Below the pieces are notes generated by a model. That model worked only from the letters and a program-made list of their open reading frames with translations, was not told the origin of the DNA and did no database searches. A program made the position numbers and the translations under genes. From Pictodentalium vernedei (lineage: Eukaryota > Mollusca > Scaphopoda > Dentaliida > Dentaliidae), in assembly GCA_031216915.1 (NCBI GenBank), contig CM062292.1, positions 76,924,956 through 76,988,955 of the forward strand: a stretch of 64,000 nucleotides of DNA. The letters run 5' to 3'. Below are positions 33,160 through 44,625 of the stretch, piece by piece; within the stretch, counting starts at the first letter, position 1; every line of letters starts with the position of its first letter.

Positions 33160-34121
33160 AGATTCTTTGTATTGCCTCAAGCTATTTTTCACTAACTACC
33201 TGTCATCATGACTTGATGTACAGTGTTGTAAGTTAACCCTCTGCAAAATGATATTCTTTGTATTGCCTCACTCTATTTTTCACTGACATGTCATTGTGAC
33301 TTGATGTACAGTGTTGTTAGTTAACCCTCTGCTCTATTTTTCACTGACATGTCATTGTGACTTGATGTACAGTGTTGTTAGTTAACCCTCTGCAAAATTA
33401 TATTCTTTGTATTGCCTCACTCTATTTTTCACTAACTTCATGTCATTGTGACTTGATGAACAGTGTTGTGAGTTAACCCTCTGCAAAATGATATTCATTG
33501 TATTGCCTCACTCTATTTTTTATTAACCACATGTCATCGTGACTTGATGTACAGTGTTGTAAGCTAACCCTCTGCAAAATGATATTCTTTGTATTGCCTC
33601 ATGCTATTTTTTACTAACCACATGTCATTGTGACTTTATGAACAGTGTTGTTAGTTAACCCTCTGCAAAATTATATTCTTTGTATTGCCTCATGCCATTT
33701 TTTACTAACCACATGTCATCGTGATTTGATGTACAGTGTTGTAAGCTAACCCTCTGCAAAATGATATTCTTTGTATTGCCTCATGCTATTTTTTACTAAC
33801 CACATGTCATTGTGACTGTATGAACAGTGTTGTTAGTTAACCCTCTGCAAAATTATATTCTTTGTATTGCCTCATGCCATTTTTTACTAACCACATGTCA
33901 TCGTGATTTGATGTACAGTGTTGTAAGTTAACCCTCTGCAATATGATATTCTTTGTATTGCCTCATTCTATTTTTCACGAACTACATGTCATCATGACTT
34001 GATGTACAGTGTTGTAAGTTAACCCTCTGCAAAATGATATTCTTTGTATTGCCTCATGCTATTTTTCACTAACTACACGTCATCGTGACTTGATGTACAG
34101 TGTTGTAAGTTAACCCTCTGC
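33160..34121. repeat. 91 bp tandem array, about 11 units
   Basis: GTTAACCCTCTGC (or GCTAACCC) recurs at 33232, 33320, 33381, 33472, 33563, 33654, 33745, 33836, 33927, 34018 and 34109. The spacing is exactly 91 bp from 33381 on, with one shortened unit (61 bp) and one of 88 bp. 33563-33744 and 33745-33926 form a near-identical 182 bp dimer. It lies in the intron just 3' of the hinge exon. Confidence 0.95.
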
Positions 34122-34455
34122 ACAATGATGTGAAAATATTGAATTTTCAAGTAGCCTTTTTTCCCATAATGCAACTAGAATATTAACAAATTCAATCTTG
34201 TTTTGACAGAGCTAATGCAGTTATTCTGGAAAACAATTAAACTTTCATCAAACTTCCTTCAGGAAAGGAAGGTCAAACTCATGCTCTGAGCAACAATTTT
34301 TATTTTTACATTATGAACCAAATACACAGCTGATTTTATTATTTCATATGAGCGAATGATATTTTTAACAAACACAAAATCATTTACGTTTCATTTAAGT
34401 CCTCACTGGTTGAGGATTTTATTATTGAAACTGCAACAAGAGATTCTTTCCTTAC

Positions 34456-34574
34456 TTTTGGCAATGGGGGTCCACCACTCGTCGAGTTAACAGCTCCTTC
34501 CATTGAGTCCATCCGACTCCTTTTTGGTGTTTTGGGGACACTGCAGCTACTCCGCCTTTCCTTTCTTTGTGTGC
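34456..34574 (-). CDS. ER: ER exon: hinge (D domain)
   Basis: This 119 nt exon runs from acceptor TTTGCAAG to donor AAA|GTAAGG. It begins with two bases completing Gly, then 39 codons starting TQRKERRSSCSVPKTPKRSR and ending GGPPLPK at phase 0. The basic clusters RKERR and PKTPKRSR look like the nuclear localisation signals of ER hinges. The rest is Ser/Gly/Pro-rich. The donor was chosen because it is the only strong phase-0 GT that fits the next exon. The frame stays open past it for 23 codons to a TAA at 34384-34386. A TA-flanked MITE (34667-34896) sits 92 bp upstream of the acceptor. Confidence 0.9.
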
Positions 34575-34666
34575 CTTGCAAACAAAAACACCGAACATTA
34601 CATTTGATGTTCAAGAGATTACGTTCCTTCATTAGGCAATGTAAAAAAAAATATTGGGGTTGCTTA

Positions 34667-34896
34667 CAGTATTGCTACCGTGGATTTCCAGGGTGGGCAA
34701 TATTTCAACGGACGAAATAATTCGAAACACTAAGTATAGCAATAACCATCAAAAATGTAATTAATGAAGCACGAAGTACAACCCAGTGTTTCATTAATTA
34801 AAATTTTGCTGATGAAGATTTTTACTACCTGGTAAATGTATGAGTGGACATCACTGCCCACAAGTGGATTGCGACCACTCCACGGCAACTATACTG
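34667..34896. mobile_element. TA-flanked MITE (family h)
   Basis: CAGTATTGCTACCGTGG and CCACGGCAACTATACTG ends with TA at 34665-34666 and 34897-34898. Inner hairpin AATTAATGAAGCAC...GTTTCATTAATT. Sisters: 50895-51941, 53755-53885, 61491-61735, 63024-63269. Confidence 0.75.
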
Positions 34897-34929
34897 TAGT
34901 CATCACTGCATACATTGAAAACATTTTTC

Positions 34930-36820
34930 GGACTGAGGAACAGTATTGTCAGTGTCATAAAATAAAGCTGATTTTGTAAGAGTTTGAGGGTTACTTCATC
35001 CTTCCCCTCAAAATATCACAAACCAAGTACACAGTTACAATTCAGACTGTTATTTCTTTGAGGATAAGTAAATTCAAGTTTCTGAAAATTAATGTTTTAT
35101 TCAACCATTATAAAACCAAAAATACTAAAAAAAAAAATATGCGAGAACCCCATTTTCCATTTCTATGATTTTCAACAGAAAAAAGAACAATCAATACCCT
35201 GAAATCTTCATGTTTGCAGTAGCAACACATTCTCTGTCAGTTTTATGTGTTCGTTTTATGGATTGAAGATGGATAAGCCAAATAAACGAGGTATTAGTGT
35301 CTGATATTTCAGTAATGCTTAAAACTCGGGTATTGATTATCTCTGAACCCATAGAGTATTTTCAAGATAATTTTCATCAAATCTAGTCATGGCTGCTGTT
35401 AAGCAGCAATGACTACATTTGCTGAAAAATTCAACTAAATTTTACTCAAGGGCACATTGGTGAAAAAGTCCATTTAATTTACAGAGGGGAAATTTGATTA
35501 AATGTGTCCAAATATTATACTTATTTCAGTGATAAGAGAAATTCTGTCGTGACAAGGAATACCTGCCAACAGAATGCAAGGAGTTAAGATACCATGAACG
35601 GTGGATTCCCCACACTCCGAAACAGGAGAAAAACTGTTAATTTTGTTTGTGTTTTTTTGTGATGTACTGATTGTGAAATCAGATCCAGCATCAACTTCAG
35701 ATTGTTTGGGACCACAAAGATTCTGATTTTCGGAGAATTTCTTCTGAAAATGACTGAAGTGCACTCCAATACCCCCAATCCAGGGCTCAAAATAAGCGGT
35801 GTCGCGTCGCTTTTTGCTATGCAAAACTTTAAAAAGCTACACAATGTTCAATTATGTATAGCATTTTGCGATACAAGATAATCAACTGCTGCCTATTATC
35901 TTGTATCGCAAAATGTAAATGAAAATTTGAAAACTAATTCACTGAAGCTTTACTTCTGATTGTGGAACATTCCAGGCATAACTCAGATTAACTCTCCATC
36001 AAGCATCATTAGCAACTTCATATGTAAGATGAATTCTACTGGTTTCAATTCTTCCTGTTTTTACAACATTTTGCATAAAATGTACATTAAAAATAACTTC
36101 AAGCCCATCAAATTAAAAATCCCAACTTCCATTTTGAGAACTCTGTTGAACAACCAAGACGCTATTTGAAAATATCCAAGTCCATGCAACCCTTAAAGGC
36201 AGTTCAGTTAAAAAAGACATAGTAAATGTTTCATGTGTTGCAGATCATTTGGAAATGCCCAGAAATGGATGGAAACTATTCTATCTACTTAGACGAAATT
36301 CAATACAAAACAGCATAACATAACTCTAAATACAAAAATAGCTATGTAATTTTTACAAAATGCTATTCATTTTTTGGAAATTTGTAGCATTTTGCTACGC
36401 AAAGAAAAAAAAGTTATTTTGAGCACTGCCCCAATCTGATTTGTTTGATATACTTTCAAAGAAGCCCATGTCTCAATGGAACCTACGAGGGTGAAAGAGA
36501 CATAATCACAGTTTTGTTTCATCCCGGCTTATCAGTTGAGGTACGTGATCACCTTCGAGCTGGACAGCACACCTGATTTTTGCGTAAGGGACATGATTGA
36601 TGGCCCAGCTCACTCAAATTTCATTACACGACTTCTGAAGTTGAAACTTGCTCAATGCAGCTTTAGAGTTTAAATGGTCACATTTGTGTTGACAGGTGGT
36701 CAACAAATAAAGCAAAATATTTTTTTAACCACAAATAAACAGAATTGTCCTTTTCATCTGATTTCATTCAAAATTTGGTTTGATTTGCAATACCATGACT
36801 GATTTGATCTTACCTGAAAA
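34930..36820. other. Intron sequence with small hairpins only
   Basis: A hairpin with arms TTTTGCGATACAAGATAAT at about 35861-35920, and AAATTTTGCTACGC-type relics around it. No coding frame was supported. Confidence 0.4.
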
Positions 36821-36821
36821 T

Positions 36822-37567
36822 TTCGGTAAACATGAAGAGAATAGCGGACCCAACAAATTATACAAAAATTACCAACTTTTCATGGTTTCCCTACATTCTT
36901 TAGTGTTTTTTCTGTACATATTCATAAATTTTGGGGAATAAAAATCACTTTTTAGCTTGTTTTTACAAGTTTTTAACTTCCGAGACGAAGCAATTCAACT
37001 TGCGCGTCAACCATCTTTTCTGTCGAAAGTGTGTGTTCGATTTTGGAGTGCACTTGTTCTGCACTGGTACCACAAGGAGAAGTCGGTAAGTACAGTGGTT
37101 TTTTTTCACTTTTTCATTATGAAGGTAATTTATTATGTAATAAATAGCACCGCGCTCGACGGGTTAGGGTCAGTCTAGCAAGGGTTCGGGATAGCTAACC
37201 CCAACCCTTCCTACACTGACCCTAATCTGTTGAACACGGTGCGATTTTCAGAACTGATGTGATACTGAATTCTCCACAAATGGGAAGAGACACCCACCAT
37301 GACGTCACATCTTTGACAGTTTCCACTGAAAGAACGTCGCTGTTGACAAACACGATCAGACGACTTTTCCGTGCCTCCATTACGGGAAGGAAAAACTTAG
37401 TAAATAATGTCCAAATGTATTAAAAACTCAGGGGTTTTGGTACATATGTGAAGAAAAAACACTAAAGAATGTAGGGAAATCATGAAAAGTTGGGAAAAGT
37501 TGGTAATTTTTGCATAATTTGTTGGGTCTGCTATTCTTCATGTTTACCAAAATTTCTGATTTCAGGG
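36822..37567. mobile_element. TIR element of about 745 bp
   Basis: Inverted arms of roughly 100 bp: TTCGGTAAACATGAAGAGAA, AAATTACCAACTTTTCATGG on the left and their complements at 37440-37567. A central hairpin at 37150-37243 has arms GGGTTAGGGTCAG. No transposase. Confidence 0.7.
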
Positions 37568-37869
37568 TTCCTGCAGTTTGGAGAGGGGCAAATTCAAGAC
37601 TTTTCAAGACTCATTTCAATGTGAATTCAAGACTTTTCAAGGGAAGAATAAAAGAGAATTCAAGACTTTTCATTCCAGACTTTTCATTCTAAAAGACAGG
37701 CATTGCAAAAGGACTGTCAATGTTCACAATATACAGCACCTCAGATGAATTTCCCGACTTCTGTCAATTTAGGATTTTTCAAGACTGGAGCTTCGAATTC
37801 AAGACTTTTCAAGGGACTTAAAATTTTTTTTTCAAATTCAAGACTTTAAGACCCTGCGGAAACCCTGAA
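37563..37869. mobile_element. CAGGGTT-ended TIR element with internal repeats
   Basis: CAGGGTTCCTGCAG and CTGCGGAAACCCTG are inverted ends. AATTCAAGACTTTTCAAG is repeated five or more times inside. Confidence 0.65.
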
Positions 37870-37987
37870 TTTACAGACCTCCCTGAATCTATCACTGGAA
37901 ATGAAGCACAAAGCCTCAATGCATTTTTAAACCACAGTAGAGTTCCTAAGCTACAAAATAACTGATGTGAATAGTGACACTGACTTA

Positions 37988-38440
37988 ACCCTAGGGATGC
38001 ATGGTATATTGATAAATTGACATATACTGGTATTCCAACTGGTATCAGTTGAATACCAGTGTAACTGAAAAAATATTGGTTTATCATCATTATTTATGTA
38101 CCCACAATTTGATTTTCAAGATATCCTGAGTTTATTTAATTGTAGTCCTGAATGAATAATATTATCCCTTTACTGAACGAATCGCCTATTTCCACCCGTG
38201 TAATATACAAATTGAGCAGGGCAGAAAAATATTATTTTCAAACAAAATCAACACAACCATATCATATGAAACTCATTGGAACAAGCTCCATCCATTGTTT
38301 TGTCAAAATGTTCTGAATAATAAATTTTGATATCGTATGCATTGGGTAAAGGGATATTTGAACTGCATCATCAAGGCATTCTGATTCGTTCTCACTGTGA
38401 TGGCTCAAGTCCTGATTATGGTACGTATATTCAGATATCT
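37988..38440. mobile_element. Composite: TIR element with piggyBac-like MITE inside
   Basis: Matches 21396-21800 on both sides of the passenger (GAATGAATAATATTA; AACTGCATCATCAAG). The passenger, 38163-38352, is longer here than at 21.57 kb. Confidence 0.6.
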
Positions 38441-38699
38441 GAATAGTCCAGTTAATTGGTTGAGGGTTAAATTATTTTTGGTGGTCTGATTATATTTTAA
38501 GTTATATTCTTCAGAACAAAGCAAACTGGATTGTTTAAAATAAATTGTCCCTATATCCTGATAAATTCTGTCTTTTGATTGGTCAGAATGCCTTGGACAA
38601 ATAGTCATGGCAAAGGGCGCACCCAACATCCAAAGTATATGGGACCGTACAACATCCATGGTATATGGGCACGCAAAACATCAGGGGTATATGGTTTAA

Positions 38700-39345
38700 A
38701 TGAAAGCGTTTCGCTTCTGCTCGCCTCAATATAAAAACAAAAAAAGCTGAAAATTGTCACAAATATTATCAGATTTCCGACAATTCGATTATATTTTGCT
38801 GTTATAAATGAAATAGTCGAAAAACTAAATGAAATAATTTGAGAAAAATAAAATAAGAGTAAATATCATCCCCTCAGTTCCAATGTGTTCTACGTTTCAG
38901 TAGGGGATGATATGTCAACAAAATAATGTTTACTGGTTTCCTTAATGCAAGGGATTAACTCTATCTTTGGTCTTCTGCATTTGTAAAAAACACAACAATT
39001 ATTCAACAATTTAGTCCAGCTGATTGCGAAGCATGAGAAACACATCCACAAATTTTACTCCACTATGTTTCTGTTGTGTTTCAAATGGGACAAAGACGAT
39101 GTATATGGAGAATCTCCATATACCATACATATTGACGGAGATAACTTATATCAAAAACAGACACGGTATTTAATCATGTTTTGCTGAAAACGCATGCAAA
39201 TAAATACACAACAATCAAAAAAGGTAAATTTTAATGTCTCACAATTTTACACTAATTTTCACAGATACTGCAAGGCAATAAAAATGTTAATCGAAGGGGT
39301 TTAACTGTTCAATGAGGGGCAGACTGAGAACCAAAACCTTTTTTG
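38700..39345. other. No gene recognised
   Basis: AT-rich intron sequence. A weak hairpin (AGGGGATGATAT/ATATCATCCCCT) lies at about 38864-38913. Confidence 0.4.
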
Positions 39346-39351
39346 GGGGCC

Positions 39352-39669
39352 TACAGTTAAAACTAGAAGTCCTGTCATGAAATGTGCACAAATAGCATGT
39401 CGATCTGCACGTTAATCTACGCATCATGAACATAGTAAGGCTATCAAATTCTGTACATAAGGCCTGTGCACAAGCAGTGTTTCAGCCAATGGACCTCCGG
39501 GTAACCCGGAGGTCCACTGGCAGAAACATTGCAAGTGTTTGCTATGAGTAACCAGGATAACCTGTCGTGCTTTGGATGCCATTCGATATATCAATTGCAT
39601 GCAATTCCTACGCGCAATTAAGCCTTGATAAGTGCACAGTTTGTGACAGGACTTCTAGTTTTAACTGTA
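39352..39669. mobile_element. TA-flanked palindromic MITE (family i), copy 3
   Basis: Same ends and palindrome as 2440-2757, bounded by TA. Confidence 0.8.
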
Positions 39670-39744
39670 AGGTTGATATTTTTCAGAAAAAAGTAGAGGG
39701 AATGAGTACCACCCAACAATACACTCTAGGGCTATGCTGCGGCA

Positions 39745-40690
39745 TCTTAATAGTTACTTTAATTGATAGAGTGTTAAATTATTTTTCAAAGGTGATTTGT
39801 AAAGAGAGTTCAAGGAACCCATGCTACAGGCAAAAGGAGCCCCAATGTAGAAAGATTTTGTTCATAAACAATTGTTTTGTTACAATTTATTGGAGAGTGC
39901 CTCTTGGCACTCTCCAATAAATTATAATAAAACAATCTGCTTAAATATTTTTGTGTTTCAAACGCTGTATTTATTTATTTATTGGTGTTTAAGGTCACAT
40001 ATTTATGTACAATGGCTATGTATAACCGCGACAGTTTTACGGGTGGAGGAAGCCGGAGCACCCAGAGAGAACCACCGAGCAATGGCGAGCAACTGTCAGC
40101 TCCCCAACATATGAACTCCACACAAGCAGGGTTAGCATTGGTTGAAGACAAGTGCACCATCGGCGTCCAGTACGACTTAGTACACAACGCCACCGTGCCC
40201 CCACATGGGCAAGGGAGATGAAGTGTCTTGCCCAAGGACACAACGCAGTTGCCGCAGGTGGGATTCGCACCGAGGACATCTCGGCTTGCAGCCTCCACCT
40301 CTACCTACTGAACCACCATACTCCCCGTTTCAACTGCTGAGCAAATGAGGTAAATTATTTTTCAAAGGTGATTTGTAAAGAGAGTAATTTTTTTCAAGGG
40401 GCCCATGCTACAAGCAAAAGGAGCCCCAAAGTAGAGAGATTTTGTTCATAAACAATTGTTTTGTTCAATTTATTGGAAAGTGCTCTTGGTACTCTCCAAT
40501 AAATTGTAATAAAACAATTTGCTTAATTTTTTTTTTTGTGTTTTAACTGCTGAGCAAATGAGGTAATGAATGCAGTGTAAAGCCACTATAGTGGCTGTCA
40601 GCACTTTTCAGAAGAGCCCTGGGCGCTATAGTGGCTGTCAGTACTTTTCAGTAGAGCCCTGATAGTGGCTTCTAGCACTCAACCAGTTTA
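39745..40690. repeat. Tandem duplication of a family b-like foldback, one copy holding a SINE
   Basis: AAATTATTTTTCAAAGGTGA and the TTTATTGGAGAGTGCC hairpin occur at 39775-39935 and again at 40351-40520. The SINE at 39968-40326 separates them. Confidence 0.7.
39968..40326 (-). mobile_element. Full-length tRNA-derived SINE
   Basis: Flanks GTTTCAAACGCTG (39955-39967) and GTTTCAACTGCTG (40327-40339) are a 13 bp duplication with two differences. The head has B box GGTGCGAATCCC on the minus strand. Confidence 0.85.
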
Positions 40691-41153
40691 CTCCCATGTT
40701 TTGATTTGGAATCTTTGAGAATATCAGCCAATCACAGACACACCTACTTTTACATTTGTCATCTCAACTGGCATTTATATTATTTTTCTACTTCCTGGAT
40801 ATTGTAGAGTATTACCAATTAATTTCCATAACATTTCTCCTGGGAGGCATCAAGGGGGATCTTATTACCTTGCCACAGAGATTAGCTATTTTCAGAAGTG
40901 AAGAATTGTGGTGTGAATGTAGTGATATAGCAGAGCCAATTTAGAAATTTAGCAGTGCTGATAATATTGTAATATTTTTGGCTGTATTAACTGAAAGGGA
41001 TGGTCGTCGTTACCAAATAGAGCACATGTCAACCAAAGTACTCAAATGTCAACACAATTTCTGAAGGCAACAAAATGATAATGAATAATTTGATAAAGCA
41101 GAAAATAAAATAACATTTTCACAACCACAGCTCGGCAATTCCAACAACAATAC

Positions 41154-41267
41154 CTTTGTTCATTCCTACTTCCATACATTTCCGTAGCCGACATGCCTGA
41201 CAGCTCTTCCTCCTGTGTTTGTCTATTGTACATGTATTTGTAGCAGGGCACACATAATCTACAGGAC
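41154..41267 (-). CDS. ER: ER exon: second zinc finger and C-terminal extension
   Basis: This 114 nt exon (2+111+1) has acceptor ATTTTAG and donor AAAG|GTATTG. It encodes 37 whole codons beginning [20 protein letters not shown] and continuing [17 protein letters not shown]. The four Cys of finger 2, the D-box dimerisation loop (PATNT) and the [13 protein letters not shown] helix are intact and match the ER family closely. It joins the first finger through a split Gly codon, as in vertebrate ER genes. Reading through the donor would add ten more residues before a stop, so intron retention would end the protein just after the DBD. Confidence 0.98.
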
Positions 41268-41599
41268 CTAAAATCATTAAAAAAAAAATCACAATCATCT
41301 TGCGTTAGAATCAAGAAGTGTCAGAGCATCAGTCAGCTGTGTCTCTTACTCATAATTTACAGAAAATATAGCGTTCTTTTAAATTTATCTTTGAAATCTA
41401 TCATGTCTATACAGGCAGCCAACAATAATGTAGAAAGACTTTTAAGTCATCTGCTGCTATGTAAATGTATAAACGGTAATTATTAAATAAAAAGTAGAGT
41501 GATGTCACGCATGCAGCCCGACTTTCCCAGGAATGGCAATGCTTAGACGCAAAATAGTCGGAGCCATTTTTTGTTAACAGTTTATCTAATGAAACTGCC

Positions 41600-41815
41600 A
41601 TATCTGCACTCGTGATATACAAAATTTGCTATTCAAATTTTATTTTTTCATTTCTCTACTTCAAAACATACCTCATGACCTATTAATGGAACAAAGTTGA
41701 TGAGCTTGTTCCAATAAGGACTAATAAGCCATGGTTAGAAGTAAAAAGTGAAAAAATCTGATGTTTCAGAAAAATAATTTGTACTGTTGGCTTCAACTTG
41801 TATCAGGTAAAGGAT
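41600..41815. repeat. Foldback remnant (family e)
   Basis: AAACATACCTCATGACC and GGACTAATAAGCCATGGTT are partial arms. The end GGTAAAGGATTAA is degraded. Confidence 0.5.
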
Positions 41816-41934
41816 TAAAGATGCAGTACATAAAGTAATGTTGGGCTATATGAGTCAATTTTCTTTTTTGCACATAATAACTCCCAATCCTTCAAAATGT
41901 ATTTGGGGAATAATTGCCTAAGTGACACGTTTGT

Positions 41935-41958
41935 GTGTGTGTGTGTGTGTGTGGTGGA

Positions 41959-41992
<34 letters not shown>

Positions 41993-42412
41993 GTTGTGGA
42001 ACCTATATTCAAACCTGGCCTGTATTACTAGCTGGAAAATACAAATATCAACTTTGGTTGAAATCAAATAATCCAAACTGGTGTTATCATTTTGAGCAGA
42101 GAAAAAAAAATACCTAACTGGCACAATAGGGGGTGAGGGTGGGAGTGCAGGGGGTGGGGGGGGGGGGGTGTTTGTCTGGGTTTTTAACCACAAACTTTAA
42201 CCAAAACTGTAAAAAAAGCATTTTTGACGAAAGAAAAAAAAGGTGCCTAATTGCCCTCCCCCCCCCCACCCCCCTGAGGGGGGGGGGGGGGGGGAGGGTG
42301 TTACATGAGTTTAAAAAAGGATCCCAATGGGGGGGGGGGGATAATTTCTGTCTGGATTTTTAACCACAAACTGTAAAAAAGCATTTTTGACAAAAGGAAA
42401 AAAAAGATTCTG
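41935..42412. repeat. (GT)n, long G/C runs and a duplicated 65 bp segment
   Basis: (GT)n at 41934-41952 is followed by G runs up to about 32. TTTAACCACAAACT...AAAGCATTTTTGAC is repeated at 42182 and 42359. The homopolymer lengths are probably unreliable. Confidence 0.85.
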
Positions 42413-42462
42413 CATGTAGTGACTGTAAATAGTTCAAAATGCATATTGGGGGAAATAAAAAA

Positions 42463-44293
42463 ATGAAAGTGTCAATGACACTGTAGCTCAACTTGTCAAG
42501 ACAAAGACATGCACATGTATAGTATGTGACACAGCAATGACAAACATCTAGGTAATGACCTGATAACAAAGGTACATATAAAGTATTGTAACGGTCTGTA
42601 CATAAATACTGACCGTTGACTGTAACAAATGTATAGGTAAAGTATTGTAAAGGTGGGTGACAGTCAGATGCTAAACTAGAAAAAAATCTTTAGTCCCAGA
42701 GTGGGTCTGACTGAACCCCAAAATATTTGTTCTCATAGCACAGTGATAACAAAGGCACCCCAAAACACACTCATTCCTGTCCCAAGGTGAAAACAAAGGT
42801 ACCCAAGAAGTTTCGTGAAGATCAGTTCACAAATATGAGCTGTGTAGAAGTTGTGACAAAAAACTGATTGGACCTAATTTCGGTACAAAATGGCCACGGG
42901 CAGCCATCTTGAATTTTGGATCGCGCCCAGAAACACTCGTTCTCGCCCCAAGGTGATAACTAAGGTACCCAAGAAGTTTTGTGAAGATCGGTTCATAAAT
43001 ACAGCCTCTAGCCCGAGCCGTATTGACATGTGCACTTACAGAGTATAAGTAGCACTGAATAAATCAAAGTTCATCTAATTTGCATAATTTCTGTACGAGA
43101 AAAAAGCCCGTACTATATGTGATGTATTCCCTGTTACTAAACATTCTTACAAAAATTTATTCAAATCAGAACTTTCATCCAGAAGTTCTGTACAAAAGAC
43201 TGATTGCTCTAATTTTGGTACAAAATGGCTGCTGGTGGCCATCTTGAATTTCGGACCACACCCAAAAACACTCGTTTTCATCCCACGTTAATAACAAAGG
43301 TACCCAAGAAGTTTCGTAAAGATCGGTTCATAAATACGGCATCTAGCCTGAGCCGTATAGAAGTTGTGTACAAAAAACTGATTAGACCTAATTTCGATAC
43401 AAAATGGCCACTGGCAGCCATCTTGAATTCTGGACCGCACCCAGAAACACTCGTTCTTGTCCCAAGGTGATAACAAAGGTACCCAAGACGTTTCGAGAAG
43501 ATCGGTTCATAAATACAGACTCTAGCCTGAGCCGTATTGACATGTGTACTTACTGTGTGTAAGCAGCACTGAAAAAATCAAAGTTCATCTAATTTGCATA
43601 ATTTCTGCACGAGAAAAAAACCCATACTTTATGTGATGCATCCCATGGTACTAAACATTCACACAAAAAATTATTCAAATCAGCGCTTTCATATGGAAGT
43701 TCTGTGCAAAAATCTGATTGCACCAAATTTTGTACAAAATGGCTGCCATCAGCCATCTTGAATTTCGGACCGGACCCCAAAACACTCGTTCTCGTCCCAC
43801 GGTGATAACAAAGGTACCCAAGAAGTTTCGTAAAGATCGGTTCATAAATACAGCCTCTAGCCCGAGCCGTATTGGCATTTGCACTTACAGTGCTGAAAGT
43901 AACACCAAAAAACATTAAAGTTAGTCTAATTTGCATAATTTACGCACGAGAAAAAAACCTGTATTATATGTGATGTATCCCATGGTACTAAACATTCATA
44001 CAAAAAATTATTCAAATCAGAGCTTTCATATGGAAGTTCTGTACAAAAAACAGATTTCTGCATCATCAGTACAAAATGGCAGCTGGCAGCCATCTTGAAT
44101 TTCGGACCGCACCCAAAAACACTCGTTCTCGTCCCACAGTCATAACAAAGGTACCCAAGAAATTTCATAAAGATCGGTTCATAAATACGACCTCTAGCCC
44201 GAGCCGTATCCAATTGTTGACGGACAGACGGACAGACGGACAACGGGCCATGGCATAAGCTCAAATTTGGCTTCGCCAAAGTTGAGCTAAAAA
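42463..44293. mobile_element. Tandem-unit element C (family X)
   Basis: Complete start (ATGAAAGTGTCAATGACACT) and end (CTTCGCCAAAGTTGAGCT). Internal units with TGCATAATTT marks at about 43080, 43596 and 43932. ER intron between the two zinc-finger exons. Confidence 0.85.
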
Positions 44294-44625
44294 CCATAAT
44301 CTCTGTATCCAAATACCAAAGGCAGGTTATCTGTGATACTGTACATTTGAAGGTAATTTGTGACTTTAAAAAAGGAAATGATCTCAACTTGAAGTAATTC
44401 TCTGAGATCCAAAGTAAATTTCAGACCCTGTGTGTATGATTTTAGAGATTTAGATTCATGACTGAAACTTTGTGAACAGCGAATGCTATGTAGAGCAATG
44501 GGGATATTTGGCAATATCTAGTTTTCAAACAGAACTATTACCCAATTAGAGATGTGTGGTTAACCAAAAAATCTACTCATTTTGGTTGTTGATAAAAATG
44601 AAAGTTACAACCGTGTATGTAAAAA

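Noticed and set aside
33160-34121. CRISPR-like array
   Set aside because: The units are contiguous 91 bp tandem copies without unique spacers, in a eukaryotic intron.
34384-34455. Extension of the hinge exon to alternative donors (ACCA|GTGAGG or AAC|GTAAAT)
   Set aside because: Neither fits the phase of the next LBD exon with its strong acceptor.
41042-41314. Minus-strand 90-codon frame across the second zinc-finger exon
   Set aside because: It is a shifted frame. The correct frame gives CPATNTC and the [13 protein letters not shown] helix with splice sites.
41815-42193. Proline-rich and glycine-rich frames at 41.8-42.4 kb
   Set aside because: They are translations of G/C homopolymers and (GT)n.
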